35,361 bases of DNA from an uncultured Burkholderiales bacterium. Lineage in GTDB: Bacteria; Pseudomonadota; Gammaproteobacteria; Burkholderiales; Burkholderiaceae_C. Position 1 is the stretch's first letter; the number at the start of each line of letters is the position of its first letter. The DNA lies in contig CAITHK010000301.1 in NCBI GenBank assembly GCA_903892175.1, forward strand, positions 1-35,361, read 5' to 3'. Under the pieces are notes generated by a model, which searched no databases, was not told the origin of the DNA, and saw only the letters and a list, made by a program, of their open reading frames with translations. The translations under genes and the position numbers were made by a program. Of the stretch, positions 25,908 through 33,130 are shown in pieces.

Positions 25908-26816
25908 ATGAAAACCTCACCCCTGACCGTGCTTGGCGTTGCCCACGACGCGCTGAACTTTGCCATGCCCGCCGAGGCCTGCGACTGCCACACCCATGTG
26001 TTTGGCCCCAGCGCCAACTACCCCCTGTCGCCAGAGCGCAACTACATGCCGGGCGACGCCTTGGTCCCCGACCTGCTGGCCTTGCATGACGGCTTGCACA
26101 TCGCCCGGGTGGTGATTGTTCACCCCAGCCCCTACGGCAGCGACAACGCCTGCACGCTGGACGCTTTGCGGGTGTTGGGCCCGCGTGGACGCGGCGTGGC
26201 GGTGATCGATGCCCACACCACCGACGCAAAACTGCAAGCCATGCACGAGGTGGGTGTGCGCGGCATTCGCCTGAACTTAGAGACCAGTGGCATCCACGAC
26301 CCCGACTTCGCCGCCCAGCAACTGCGCTGGGCCGCAGCACGCGTGGCACCACTGGGCTGGCATTTGCAAATGTTCACCAATTTGGCTGTGATGGCGTCCT
26401 TGCGCGAGGTGATCGAGACCTTGGACACGCCGGTGGTGTTCGATCACTTTTGTTTGGCCCGGGCTGAGTTGGGGACGGCACAGCCGCACTTTGACAGCTT
26501 GCTGGCGCTGCTGGCGAGTGGCCGTGTCTGGCTCAAGCTCTCAGCCCCACACCGTGTGTCGCAAGACCCCGACGGCGCGGCCATGACCGAGATGGCGCGC
26601 ACGTTGATTGCCCACCAGCCCGATCGCCTGCTGTGGGGCAGCGACTGGCCCCACCCAGGGGGGCGTCCGGGCCAGCCGCGTCACCGCGACCAAGTGGAGG
26701 CGTTCAATGCCATCAACGATGGCCATGCACTCAACCGTTTGGCGGCTTGGGTGGACGACGCCACCACGCTGCGCCAAATTCTCGCCACCAACCCTGCGCG
26801 CTTGTACGACTTCTGA
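25908..26816 (+). CDS. Amidohydrolase-family protein, 2-pyrone-4,6-dicarboxylate lactonase-like
   Basis: A 302-residue TIM-barrel hydrolase. The N-terminal DCHTHVFGP (H28, H30) followed by a YPLSPERNYMPGDAL block resembles LigI-type PDC lactonases, which open 2-pyrone-4,6-dicarboxylate in the protocatechuate 4,5-cleavage pathway. The strand-8 Asp lies in LLWGSDWPHPG. Other blocks: VVIVHPSPYGSDN, VRGIRLNLE, PVVFDHFCLA and ILATNPARLYDF. True LigI substrate is not assured; a lactone or enol-lactone of similar shape is a fair guess. The frame starts earlier (25857) but ATG 25908 gives the usual N-terminus; ribosome site weak. It follows the dehydrogenase by 19 bp. Confidence 0.85.
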   Translation: MKTSPLTVLGVAHDALNFAMPAEACDCHTHVFGPSANYPLSPERNYMPGDALVPDLLALHDGLHIARVVIVHPSPYGSDNACTLDALRVLGPRGRGVAVIDAHTTDAKLQAMHEVGVRGIRLNLETSGIHDPDFAAQQLRWAAARVAPLGWHLQMFTNLAVMASLREVIETLDTPVVFDHFCLARAELGTAQPHFDSLLALLASGRVWLKLSAPHRVSQDPDGAAMTEMARTLIAHQPDRLLWGSDWPHPGGRPGQPRHRDQVEAFNAINDGHALNRLAAWVDDATTLRQILATNPARLYDF

Positions 26817-26847
26817 GTCGCCCATCGCCCGCCACTCCGTGCCGCCT

Positions 26848-27879
26848 ATGTCATTGCCCCACCCACCTTCTGAGCTGCAAAACACCTGGCCTCGCACCGA
26901 AGCGGCGGACTCTCGGCGGCGCTTCACCCGCTGGCTGCTCGCCTCGTCGCTGAGCGCCAGCGCATTGGGCCACACGCCTTTGGCGCAGGCGCAAGACCAC
27001 AAGCCACTGCGCATCGTGGTGCCGTTTGCGCCCGGGGGCAGCAACGACATCGTGGGGCGCAGCATGGCGCAACAGCTCACCGCGCGCCTCAAACGCAGCG
27101 TGATCGTGGAAAACCGCCCCGGTGCCGGTGGTGCCATGGGCACCGAGATGGTGGCGCGCGCCGAGCCCGACGGCAACACGCTGGTGCTGATCTCGTCGAC
27201 CTACACCATGAACGCGTCGATCATGAAGCTCAACTACGACCCGGTGAAGTCTTTCGTCCCGGTGGCCATGTTGGGCATGGGCCCGAGCGTGATTGCGGTG
27301 GCGGCAGACCTGCCGGTCAACACCATCAAAGAGTTGGTGGAGTACTCCAAAAAGAACGCAGGCAAGGTGTTTTTTGGCTCGGCGGGCGTGGCCAGTTTTC
27401 AGCACTTCGCCATCGAGTTGTTCATGCAACGCAGCGGGGCTGTGCTCAGCGTGGTGCACTACAAAGGCGGCGGCCCGGCCTTGGTGGATTTGGCGGCGGG
27501 ACACGTGCAGGTGTCTTTGGGCAGCCTGATTCAAATGCAAACCTTTTTGCGCGCAGGCAAGATCAAGTTGCTGGCTGTGGCAGGCCCCAAACGGGTAGAC
27601 CTGATTCCCAACGTGCCCACGCTGCGCGAGTCGGGCATCGACATGGAAGCCAGCAACTGGTGGGCGCTGCTGGCCCCAGCGGGCACGCCCATGCCCTTGG
27701 TGGACGCGCTGCACCGCGAGGTGAATGCGGTGTTGACCACGCCCGAGATGCACCAGCGCTTTGCCTCGGAAGGGGCCGAAGCCCTGCCGCTCAAGCGCAG
27801 CGAGCTGGAGAAATTGATCGCCGACGACACCGCCAAATGGGCCTTGCTTGCCAAACAAACGGGCATCAAAGCCGAATAA
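26848..27879 (+). CDS. Bug-family TTT periplasmic solute-binding receptor (copy 8)
   Basis: A 343-residue receptor. The N-terminus is long and polar, then SRRRFTRWLLASSLSASALG gives a Tat-like signal with cleavage at AQA-QDH. Blocks: LRIVVPFAPGGSNDIVGRSM, VIVENRPGAGGAMGTEMV, DGNTLVLIS (Gly-Asn instead of Gly-Tyr), VVHYKGGGPALVDLAAGH and LIPNVPTLRESGIDME. No good ribosome site precedes ATG 26848, and the frame is open far upstream across the amidohydrolase gene, so the exact start is uncertain. It lies 31 bp after the amidohydrolase and 24 bp before the dioxygenase, in the same run. Confidence 0.9.
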   Translation: MSLPHPPSELQNTWPRTEAADSRRRFTRWLLASSLSASALGHTPLAQAQDHKPLRIVVPFAPGGSNDIVGRSMAQQLTARLKRSVIVENRPGAGGAMGTEMVARAEPDGNTLVLISSTYTMNASIMKLNYDPVKSFVPVAMLGMGPSVIAVAADLPVNTIKELVEYSKKNAGKVFFGSAGVASFQHFAIELFMQRSGAVLSVVHYKGGGPALVDLAAGHVQVSLGSLIQMQTFLRAGKIKLLAVAGPKRVDLIPNVPTLRESGIDMEASNWWALLAPAGTPMPLVDALHREVNAVLTTPEMHQRFASEGAEALPLKRSELEKLIADDTAKWALLAKQTGIKAE

Positions 27880-27903
27880 ACGCAGACCTTCAGGAGACTT
27901 TGC

Positions 27904-28761
27904 ATGACCCTCCATGTACAACCCATTCGCGCTGGTTTTGGCGCCGAAATTTCCGGCCTGGACTTGACTCAGCCGCAAGACGCCAACACCCGCGCACAGC
28001 TCAACGCGCTGTTTGCCACCTACGCCGTGCTGGTGTTTCGCCAGCAGCCGCTGACGCCGCCGCAGTTCATGCAAGCGGCCGAGATATTTGGCCCCTTGAC
28101 GCCGCAGCAAATCAAAAAGTTTGTGCTGCCCGACTACCCGCTGGTGGGCTACAACTCCACCCACGACTTGCCACGCAAAAACGGCAAGCTGCAGGTACGG
28201 GGTGAGAACTACCACACCGACCACTCCAACGACCTAGCTCCCCCCAAAGCCACCACCTTGGTGGCGGTGGAGATTCCGTCCCACGGCGGCGACACCCAGT
28301 TTGTCGATGCACGCCAGGCGTTTGACGATTTGCCCGAGGCCATGAAGCAGCGCATCGTGGGCCTGCGTTCGCTGCATGTGCACCAAAGCAGCCGCAGCCC
28401 GCGCAGCTTTGCCAAACTCAGCGAGGAAGAGATGGCCCGCATTCCGCGCACGCTACAACCCTTGGTGATTCGCCACCCCGACAGCGGTCGGGCGGCGCTC
28501 TACCTCAACACCGGTCGCATGGAAGGCATTGAGGGCCTGGACGACGAGGCGGGCTACGCCTTGATTGAGCAGCTCTACACCCACGCCACCCAAGCCCGCT
28601 ACGAGTACCGCCACCGCTGGCAAGTGGGTGACTTGGTGATTTGGGACAACCGCTCGGTGCTGCACCAGGCCAATGCCGACTACGACCCCGAGGAATACCG
28701 CTACCTCTTGCGCATCATGCTGCAAGGCGCGCCGTTGCAGGCCTACGGCAGCAGCCCTTGA
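27904..28761 (+). CDS. TauD/TfdA-family Fe(II)/2-oxoglutarate-dependent dioxygenase
   Basis: A 285-residue cupin-fold hydroxylase. The metal triad is H104-x-D106 (block ENYHTDHSND) with distal His254 (SVLHQANADY), and the 2-oxoglutarate-binding Arg is at about 270 (YRYLLRIML). The N-terminus GFGAEISGLDLT matches the family. Such enzymes hydroxylate sulfonates, phenoxy acids or amines to release a leaving group; the substrate is not readable. The start has a clear AGGAG upstream and lies 24 bp after the Bug gene. It is the last gene of the nine-gene run, followed by a perfect inverted repeat and the brnTA pair. Confidence 0.92.
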   Translation: MTLHVQPIRAGFGAEISGLDLTQPQDANTRAQLNALFATYAVLVFRQQPLTPPQFMQAAEIFGPLTPQQIKKFVLPDYPLVGYNSTHDLPRKNGKLQVRGENYHTDHSNDLAPPKATTLVAVEIPSHGGDTQFVDARQAFDDLPEAMKQRIVGLRSLHVHQSSRSPRSFAKLSEEEMARIPRTLQPLVIRHPDSGRAALYLNTGRMEGIEGLDDEAGYALIEQLYTHATQARYEYRHRWQVGDLVIWDNRSVLHQANADYDPEEYRYLLRIMLQGAPLQAYGSSP

Positions 28762-28804
28762 AGAGCTGGCTGGGCGATGGCTCGGATGGCGGGCATTGAG
28801 GGCT

Positions 28805-28839
28805 CATGCAAATCGTAAATTCAATTTACGATTTGCATG
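28805..28839. promoter_or_regulatory. Perfect 16-bp inverted repeat before brnTA
   Basis: CATGCAAATCGTAAAT (28805-28820) and its exact complement (28824-28839) flank a 3-nt loop. It begins 44 bp after the dioxygenase stop and ends 83 bp before brnT. It may be a terminator for the catabolic run, though it lacks a T-run, or an operator for BrnA, which autoregulates in known systems. A smaller repeat, AAGCG / CGCTT, lies at 28861-28876, and AT-rich -10-like hexamers TATTAT and TACAAT lie at 28903-28914. Confidence 0.6.
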
Positions 28840-28922
28840 CACAGCACAAGACCATCTTTTAAGCGCTCAAACGCTTGTTCACACCATGGCGTGCACCCAA
28901 ATTATTATTACAATAAGGGCCA

Positions 28923-29201
28923 ATGCACATCGAATTTGACCCCGTCAAAAACGAACAAAACATCCGCCTTCGTGGATTGAGTTTCGAGCGTGCAGCAGCG
29001 TTTGATTTCGACACCGCCCTCATTGCGCAAGACGTTCGCAAGAACTACCCCGAAGCGCGCTACGTGGCCGTTGGCTTTTTGGCTGCTCGCTTGCATGTGC
29101 TGTGCTTCACCCCGGCAGAGGGTGGTATTCGTGTCATCAGTTTTCGTAAAGCCAACCCCAGAGAGGTCAAAAGCTATGAGCAAACGCACCCCACTGATTG
29201 A
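28923..29201 (+). CDS. brnT: BrnT-family toxin (RNase)
   Basis: A 92-residue BrnT protein, toxin of a type II toxin-antitoxin pair. Family blocks: IEFDPVKNEQNIRLRGLSFERA, VRKNYPEARYVAVGFL, and the C-terminal IRVISFRKANPREVKSYE, with the conserved Arg/Lys cluster linked to RNase activity. Known BrnT is a RelE-like ribonuclease held in check by BrnA. An AAGGG ribosome site lies seven bases before the ATG at 28923. It overlaps the antitoxin gene by 26 bp in toxin-first order, as usual for this family. AT-rich DNA and inverted repeats lie upstream. Confidence 0.92.
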   Translation: MHIEFDPVKNEQNIRLRGLSFERAAAFDFDTALIAQDVRKNYPEARYVAVGFLAARLHVLCFTPAEGGIRVISFRKANPREVKSYEQTHPTD

Positions 29202-29457
29202 CGCGGACGGCGAAGTGCGCGAACTCAGCGCCGCCGACCTGCGTCGCTTCAAACCAGCGCAGGAAGCACTGCCTGCTGGCTTACAAAAAACGCTGGGCAT
29301 GAAGCCGCGTGGCCCCCAAAAAACTCCGACCAAGCAAATGACCACCATCCGCTTGTCACCCGAGGTGATGAGCGCCTTCAAGGCCACGGGGCCGGGTTGG
29401 CAAACCCGTGTGGATGCGGCGCTGAAAGACTGGCTGAGTACGCACGCCTTGGGATAA
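29176..29457 (+). CDS. brnA: BrnA-family antitoxin
   Basis: A 93-residue antitoxin, partner of the overlapping BrnT. It has a polar N-terminus (MSKRTPLIDADGEVRELSAADL) that would wrap the toxin, and a C-terminal ribbon-helix-helix DNA-binding region (MTTIRLSPEVMSAFKATGPGWQTRVDAALKDW) from about residue 55. BrnA dimers repress the operon in described systems. ATG at 29176 is preceded by GAGAGG. The gene runs against the class II aldolase gene (stop-to-stop gap 22 bp). Whether the pair stabilises this catabolic region is speculation. Confidence 0.92.
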   Translation: MSKRTPLIDADGEVRELSAADLRRFKPAQEALPAGLQKTLGMKPRGPQKTPTKQMTTIRLSPEVMSAFKATGPGWQTRVDAALKDWLSTHALG

Positions 29458-29479
29458 GTGCGTCAGGCCAGCAGCTTGC

Positions 29480-30268
29480 TCAAATGTCGTAAGGCGGGTA
29501 GCCCGAGTGTTTGCCCTCGGCTTGCAGCAGGCGAAGCATGGCCGGCCACTCCAGCACCCCATAGGGGCGGCGTGTGCCCGGTTGGTACAGATGGGCCGTG
29601 TGCGCCAACACCTCGGCCGAAGGCAGGGTCAGCTCGGTGCGTGCGGCCATGGCGTCCACCTGCGCACGGCACGACATTTCCAACTGGTACATGGTGTTGA
29701 ACGCTTGCTGAATGGTCGCGCCACAGGTGAGCAAGCCGTGGTTGCGCAAAATCATGGCGTCGTGAGGCCCCAGGTCTTGCACCAAGCTCACGCGCTCGGC
29801 CAGGTCAATCGCCGGACCTTGAAAATCGTGGTAACCGATGTGGCCCACAAAGCGGATGGAGGTTTGCGTCATCGGCAGCAAGCCGCATTGCATGCTGGCC
29901 ACGGCCATGCCCGCGCGGGTATGGGTGTGAATCACACAACGCACATCGGCACGTGCTTCGTGGATGCAGCCGTGGATCACATAACCAGACTTGTTGATGC
30001 CGTAGTCGGTGTTGGGCTGGCTGATGATCTGGCCTGAGGCATCGATTTTCACCAAGCTCGAGGCGGTGATTTCTTTGTAGAGCAAGCCATAAAGGTTGAT
30101 CAGCAAATGGTCGGTCCCAGGAATGCGCGCTGTGATGTGGTTGTAGATCAGGTCGGTCATGTCGAACTGGTCCATCAAGCGGTAACAGGCGGCCAGCTCG
30201 ACGCGGGTTTGCCATTCTTCGGGCGACACGCTGTGTTCAAGACAAGGAAAGTCAGTGCTGTAGTTCAT
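29480..30268 (-). CDS. Class II aldolase/adducin-family protein
   Basis: A 262-residue cytosolic protein. The zinc-binding His pair is in VIHTHTRAG (about residues 113-121), and a second His is in ILRNHGLLTCG. Other blocks are TDLIYNHITARIPGT and IDLAERVSLVQDLGPHDA. Relatives cleave phosphorylated sugars (fuculose, ribulose phosphates) or act on other hydroxyacids, but this subgroup, lacking phosphate-loop clues I can name, is not assigned. The start at 30268 has no good ribosome site; it lies 14 bp after waaF on the same strand, so coupling to the LPS gene is plausible. A distinct role from the catabolic region is likely. Confidence 0.85.
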   Translation of the reverse strand: MNYSTDFPCLEHSVSPEEWQTRVELAACYRLMDQFDMTDLIYNHITARIPGTDHLLINLYGLLYKEITASSLVKIDASGQIISQPNTDYGINKSGYVIHGCIHEARADVRCVIHTHTRAGMAVASMQCGLLPMTQTSIRFVGHIGYHDFQGPAIDLAERVSLVQDLGPHDAMILRNHGLLTCGATIQQAFNTMYQLEMSCRAQVDAMAARTELTLPSAEVLAHTAHLYQPGTRRPYGVLEWPAMLRLLQAEGKHSGYPPYDI

Positions 30269-30282
30269 GGCGGCGGTTTAGG

Positions 30283-31341
30283 TCAAAGTTCAAGCGCTTG
30301 CAACACGCGCTGCGGCGTGATGTCTTCCAAGCAGCGGGTGTGGCCCAAGGGGCACACCCGCTCGTAACAGGGCGCACAGGCCAGCGGCGGGTGGTAATTG
30401 GCGTCGACACGCAGCCACAACACGCGGGCTTTGTCGTTCAAAGGCGGCGTGTGCTCCGGGCTGGACGAGCCGTACACCGCCACTTGGGGCACACCAAAGG
30501 CTGCGGCCACGTGCATGAGGCCCGAGTCGTTACTGACCACGCGGTAGGCCGAAGCGATCAAGGCAAAGGCTTGGACCAACGAGGTCTGACCCGCCAAATT
30601 GATGCACTGGCCAGGACGCGTGGCATGGGCCTGGCGCGCGATGTCATCGCACAGCGCATGTTCTTTGCTGGAGCCCAACAACAACACGGGCATGTCGAGC
30701 TGTGCGGCCAACTGGGCAAAGTGGTGGGCGGGCCAACGCTTGGCCGGGCCGTATTCGGCACCGGGGGCAAACACCACAAAGCTGTTGCGCGCCAGCGTGG
30801 GCATGTGGGGCATGCGCCCCACGTGCTCCAGGGCATCGTTGAGTTGGGCTGCAGGAAGTTTGAGCACGGGGCGCAAGTCGCCACCGAGCTGCATGGGGCC
30901 AGAGGTGCCCAACAAACTCAAGGCGGCGTAAAACTCCACCATCGGGGGCCGCACCTCGCCGTCTGGGTTGTCCAAGCGGTCGGTCAGCAGCCCCAAGCGC
31001 ATCTCCCCGGTGTAGCCCAATCGCTTGGGGATGCGCGCCAGCCAGGGAATGAGCGCGCTCTTGAGGGAGTTGGGGCACACATAGGCCACGTCAAAGCGGG
31101 ACCTCAAGGCGCGGGCCATGGCCCAACGGCCCTGCCATTGCAGGCCGCCATGCTGGAACGGGAATTCAACCACCTCGGCCACGCCAGGCATGGCACGGTA
31201 GACGGGTGCCACCCAAGGCAAGGCACCGACCGTCAGGCGCTCGCCGCGTGCAGCCAAACGGCGCAGCAGGGGCTCTGTCATCACCGCGTCGCCTATCCAT
31301 TGCGGCGCGATGACGAGGGCGTTTTCAGTGGTGGCCGCCAA
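30283..31341 (-). CDS. waaF: LPS heptosyltransferase II (glycosyltransferase family 9)
   Basis: Adds heptose II to the lipopolysaccharide inner core at the cytoplasmic face of the inner membrane. Blocks: ALVIAPQWIGDAVMTEPLLRRL, PQRVLQALEL at the end, FAPGAEYGPAKRWPAHHFAQLA, VSNDSGLMHVAAAFGVPQVAVYGSSSPEHTPP and a Cys-containing CAPCYERVCPLGH segment. The start is uncertain. An ATG at 31413 would overlap the upstream zinc-finger gene by 89 bp and add a Pro/Ser-rich extension; the TTG at 31341 leaves a 17-bp overlap and gives the expected short N-terminus, so it is chosen. About 352 residues, normal for WaaF. Confidence 0.9.
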   Translation of the reverse strand: MAATTENALVIAPQWIGDAVMTEPLLRRLAARGERLTVGALPWVAPVYRAMPGVAEVVEFPFQHGGLQWQGRWAMARALRSRFDVAYVCPNSLKSALIPWLARIPKRLGYTGEMRLGLLTDRLDNPDGEVRPPMVEFYAALSLLGTSGPMQLGGDLRPVLKLPAAQLNDALEHVGRMPHMPTLARNSFVVFAPGAEYGPAKRWPAHHFAQLAAQLDMPVLLLGSSKEHALCDDIARQAHATRPGQCINLAGQTSLVQAFALIASAYRVVSNDSGLMHVAAAFGVPQVAVYGSSSPEHTPPLNDKARVLWLRVDANYHPPLACAPCYERVCPLGHTRCLEDITPQRVLQALEL

Positions 31342-31528
31342 CGTGTTCGCCGGCTTTGAGGTGGAACTCGGTCCCGCAATAGGGGCACTTGGCTTGACCC
31401 GTTTTGGCCACATCCAAGTAGACCTTGGGATGGCTGTTCCAAAGGGTCATATCGGCCTTGGCGCTGGGGCAAAACACGCCGCCATGGCCATTGAGGTCTT
31501 TGGCCAGGAGTTCAACTGAATGTGTCAT
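31325..31528 (-). CDS. Small CHCC-type zinc-finger protein
   Basis: A 67-residue protein of the zf-CHCC type. Ligands in order: Cys20 (VFCPSA), His33 (NSHPKVYLD), Cys48 and Cys51 (KCPYCGTEFHL). The same domain occurs in the mitochondrial complex I subunit NDUFS6, but in Burkholderiales it sits between ilvE and waaF and its role is unknown. It is 17 bp downstream of ilvE and overlaps the waaF start, so all three are likely co-transcribed. Family assignment is good. Confidence 0.9.
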   Translation of the reverse strand: MTHSVELLAKDLNGHGGVFCPSAKADMTLWNSHPKVYLDVAKTGQAKCPYCGTEFHLKAGEHVGGHH

Positions 31529-31545
31529 GTGTGCGGTCCCTCAAA

Positions 31546-32496
31546 TCAGACTTGGGTCAACCAATGGGCGTATTTGGGGTTGCGGCCATTGACGATGTCA
31601 AAGAACGCGGTTTGGATTTTTTCGGTGATGGGGCCACGGCTGCCCACATAGCCTTCTTTGCCCAACTCGATGCGGTCGAGTTCACGGATCGGGGTGACTT
31701 CAGCCGCCGTGCCGGTGAAGAAGGCCTCGTCGGCGATGTACACCTCGTCACGGGTGATGCGCTTTTGCACAATCTCCAACCCCAGGTCTTTGGCGATGTG
31801 AAACACCGTGTTGCGGGTGATGCCGTTCAGGGCACCAGCGGACAAGTCGGGCGTGTAGATGACGCCGTCTTTCACCACAAAAATGTTCTCGCCTGCGCCT
31901 TCAGACACAAAGCCCGAGGTGTCAAGCAACAGGGCTTCGTCGTAGCCCTCGTCGGTGACTTCCATGTTGGCCAGGATCGAGTTGGTGTAGTTGCTGACCG
32001 CCTTGGCCTGCGTCATGGTGATGTTGACATGGTGACGGGTGTAGCTGCTGGTTTTGACGCGAATGCCGCGCTTCATGCCTTCTTCGCCCAAGTATGCGCC
32101 CCAGGTCCAAGCCGCCACCATCAGATGGATGGTGTTGCCCTTGGGGCTGACGCCGAGTTTCTTGTCGCCAATCCAAGTCAGCGGACGGATATAGCCGCTT
32201 TCCAAGTGGTTCTCACGCACCACCGCGCGTTGGGCCTCGTTGACTTGCTCTTTGGTGAACGGGATCGCCATGCGCAAAATTTTGGCGCTGTTGAACAAGC
32301 GGTCGGTGTGCTCTTGCAAGCGAAAGATCGCCGTGCCTTGGGCTGTTTTGTAAGCCCGCACACCTTCGAACGCACCGCAACCGTAGTGCAGGGTGTGCGA
32401 CAGCACGTGGATCTTGGCGTCGCGCCACTCCACCATCTGGCCATCCATCCAAATCTTGCCGTCACGGTCAGACATTGAGGGGATTACGACGCTCAT
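31546..32496 (-). CDS. ilvE: Branched-chain amino acid aminotransferase
   Basis: A 316-residue fold-type IV PLP aminotransferase that makes valine, leucine and isoleucine from their 2-ketoacids with glutamate. Blocks: GKIWMDGQMVEWRDAKIHVLSHTLHYGCGAFEGVRAY, the PLP Lys165 (TQAKAVSNYTNS), VSEGAGENIFVVKDGVIYTP, GITRNTV and EAFFTGTAAEVTPIRELD. An AAGGA site lies before the ATG at 32496; the frame extends to 32535 without family similarity. It is followed at 17 bp by the zinc-finger gene. Identity is secure. Confidence 0.95.
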   Translation of the reverse strand: MSVVIPSMSDRDGKIWMDGQMVEWRDAKIHVLSHTLHYGCGAFEGVRAYKTAQGTAIFRLQEHTDRLFNSAKILRMAIPFTKEQVNEAQRAVVRENHLESGYIRPLTWIGDKKLGVSPKGNTIHLMVAAWTWGAYLGEEGMKRGIRVKTSSYTRHHVNITMTQAKAVSNYTNSILANMEVTDEGYDEALLLDTSGFVSEGAGENIFVVKDGVIYTPDLSAGALNGITRNTVFHIAKDLGLEIVQKRITRDEVYIADEAFFTGTAAEVTPIRELDRIELGKEGYVGSRGPITEKIQTAFFDIVNGRNPKYAHWLTQV

Positions 32497-32595
32497 GGGA
32501 TTTCCTTTGGACTTGGGGTGTGGGGGCTGGGCCAATCCAGCCTAGCATTTGATTTTAGCGAGGGCTTGAACCTCGCTGCGGGGTGGCCCTGCGGC

Positions 32596-33051
32596 TCAAG
32601 CCTTGGCGGTCGCATCTGTGACCTCTGGGGCTGCCAGTGCGGGCGCGTCGTGGTCTGGCTCAGCTTGTGCTCGCGTGAGGACCCAGCTTTGCAGCTTGCC
32701 ATGCAAGAAGGTGCAGCGCACCACCGACTCGGAGCCATCACGCCAAGTGAAAACTTCGGGTTGGGCGTCTTTCTCGGTCTCGAGTTGTCCCAAGGCACGC
32801 GTCATGGCGATGACGTGCATCAAGCTCAAGCCGGTTTTGAGCTTGGCATTGAGCATGACCGCGCTGTCCACATAGCCAATCGGGCGCTTGCTGGCGCGCT
32901 TCATGATTTGCACCAAGCGGGTGAAGTACAGCAGCAGCCACATCACGCCACCGGTGAAGACCATGGCCACGCCCATCCACTGCATGGATTGCCAAGCCCA
33001 AGCTGTGAGGCCCACAGCACCTATCGGTATCGCATATCGTTGAAAGTTCAT
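32596..33051 (-). CDS. Small membrane protein of unknown function
   Basis: A 151-residue protein with two hydrophobic segments (about residues 5-22 and 26-46, ending LLLYFTRLVQIMKRASKRP) and a cytoplasmic domain containing YVDSAVMLNAKLKTGLSLMHVIAMT and FTWRDGSESVVRCTFLHGKLQSW. I do not recognise the family. It lies between radA (79 bp upstream) and ilvE (99 bp downstream) on one strand. No ribosome site is visible before the ATG at 33051, but composition and length support a real gene. Confidence 0.7.
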   Translation of the reverse strand: MNFQRYAIPIGAVGLTAWAWQSMQWMGVAMVFTGGVMWLLLYFTRLVQIMKRASKRPIGYVDSAVMLNAKLKTGLSLMHVIAMTRALGQLETEKDAQPEVFTWRDGSESVVRCTFLHGKLQSWVLTRAQAEPDHDAPALAAPEVTDATAKA

Positions 33052-33130
33052 GGAGGGATTGTCTCAGGCTCGCGATCCACCGATCGTCTTTGCCTGCACC
33101 GCGCAAACCTGCGGCGGGTTCGGCTCCGCT

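Noticed and set aside
26851-28224. 457-residue reverse frame opposite Bug copy 8 and the dioxygenase
   Set aside because: Antisense to genes with intact motifs; no domain recognised.
28875-28914. Full -35/-10 promoter for brnTA
   Set aside because: TTGTTC lies 22 or more bases from the TATTAT or TACAAT hexamers, which is outside normal spacing; only the AT-rich -10-like part is reported.
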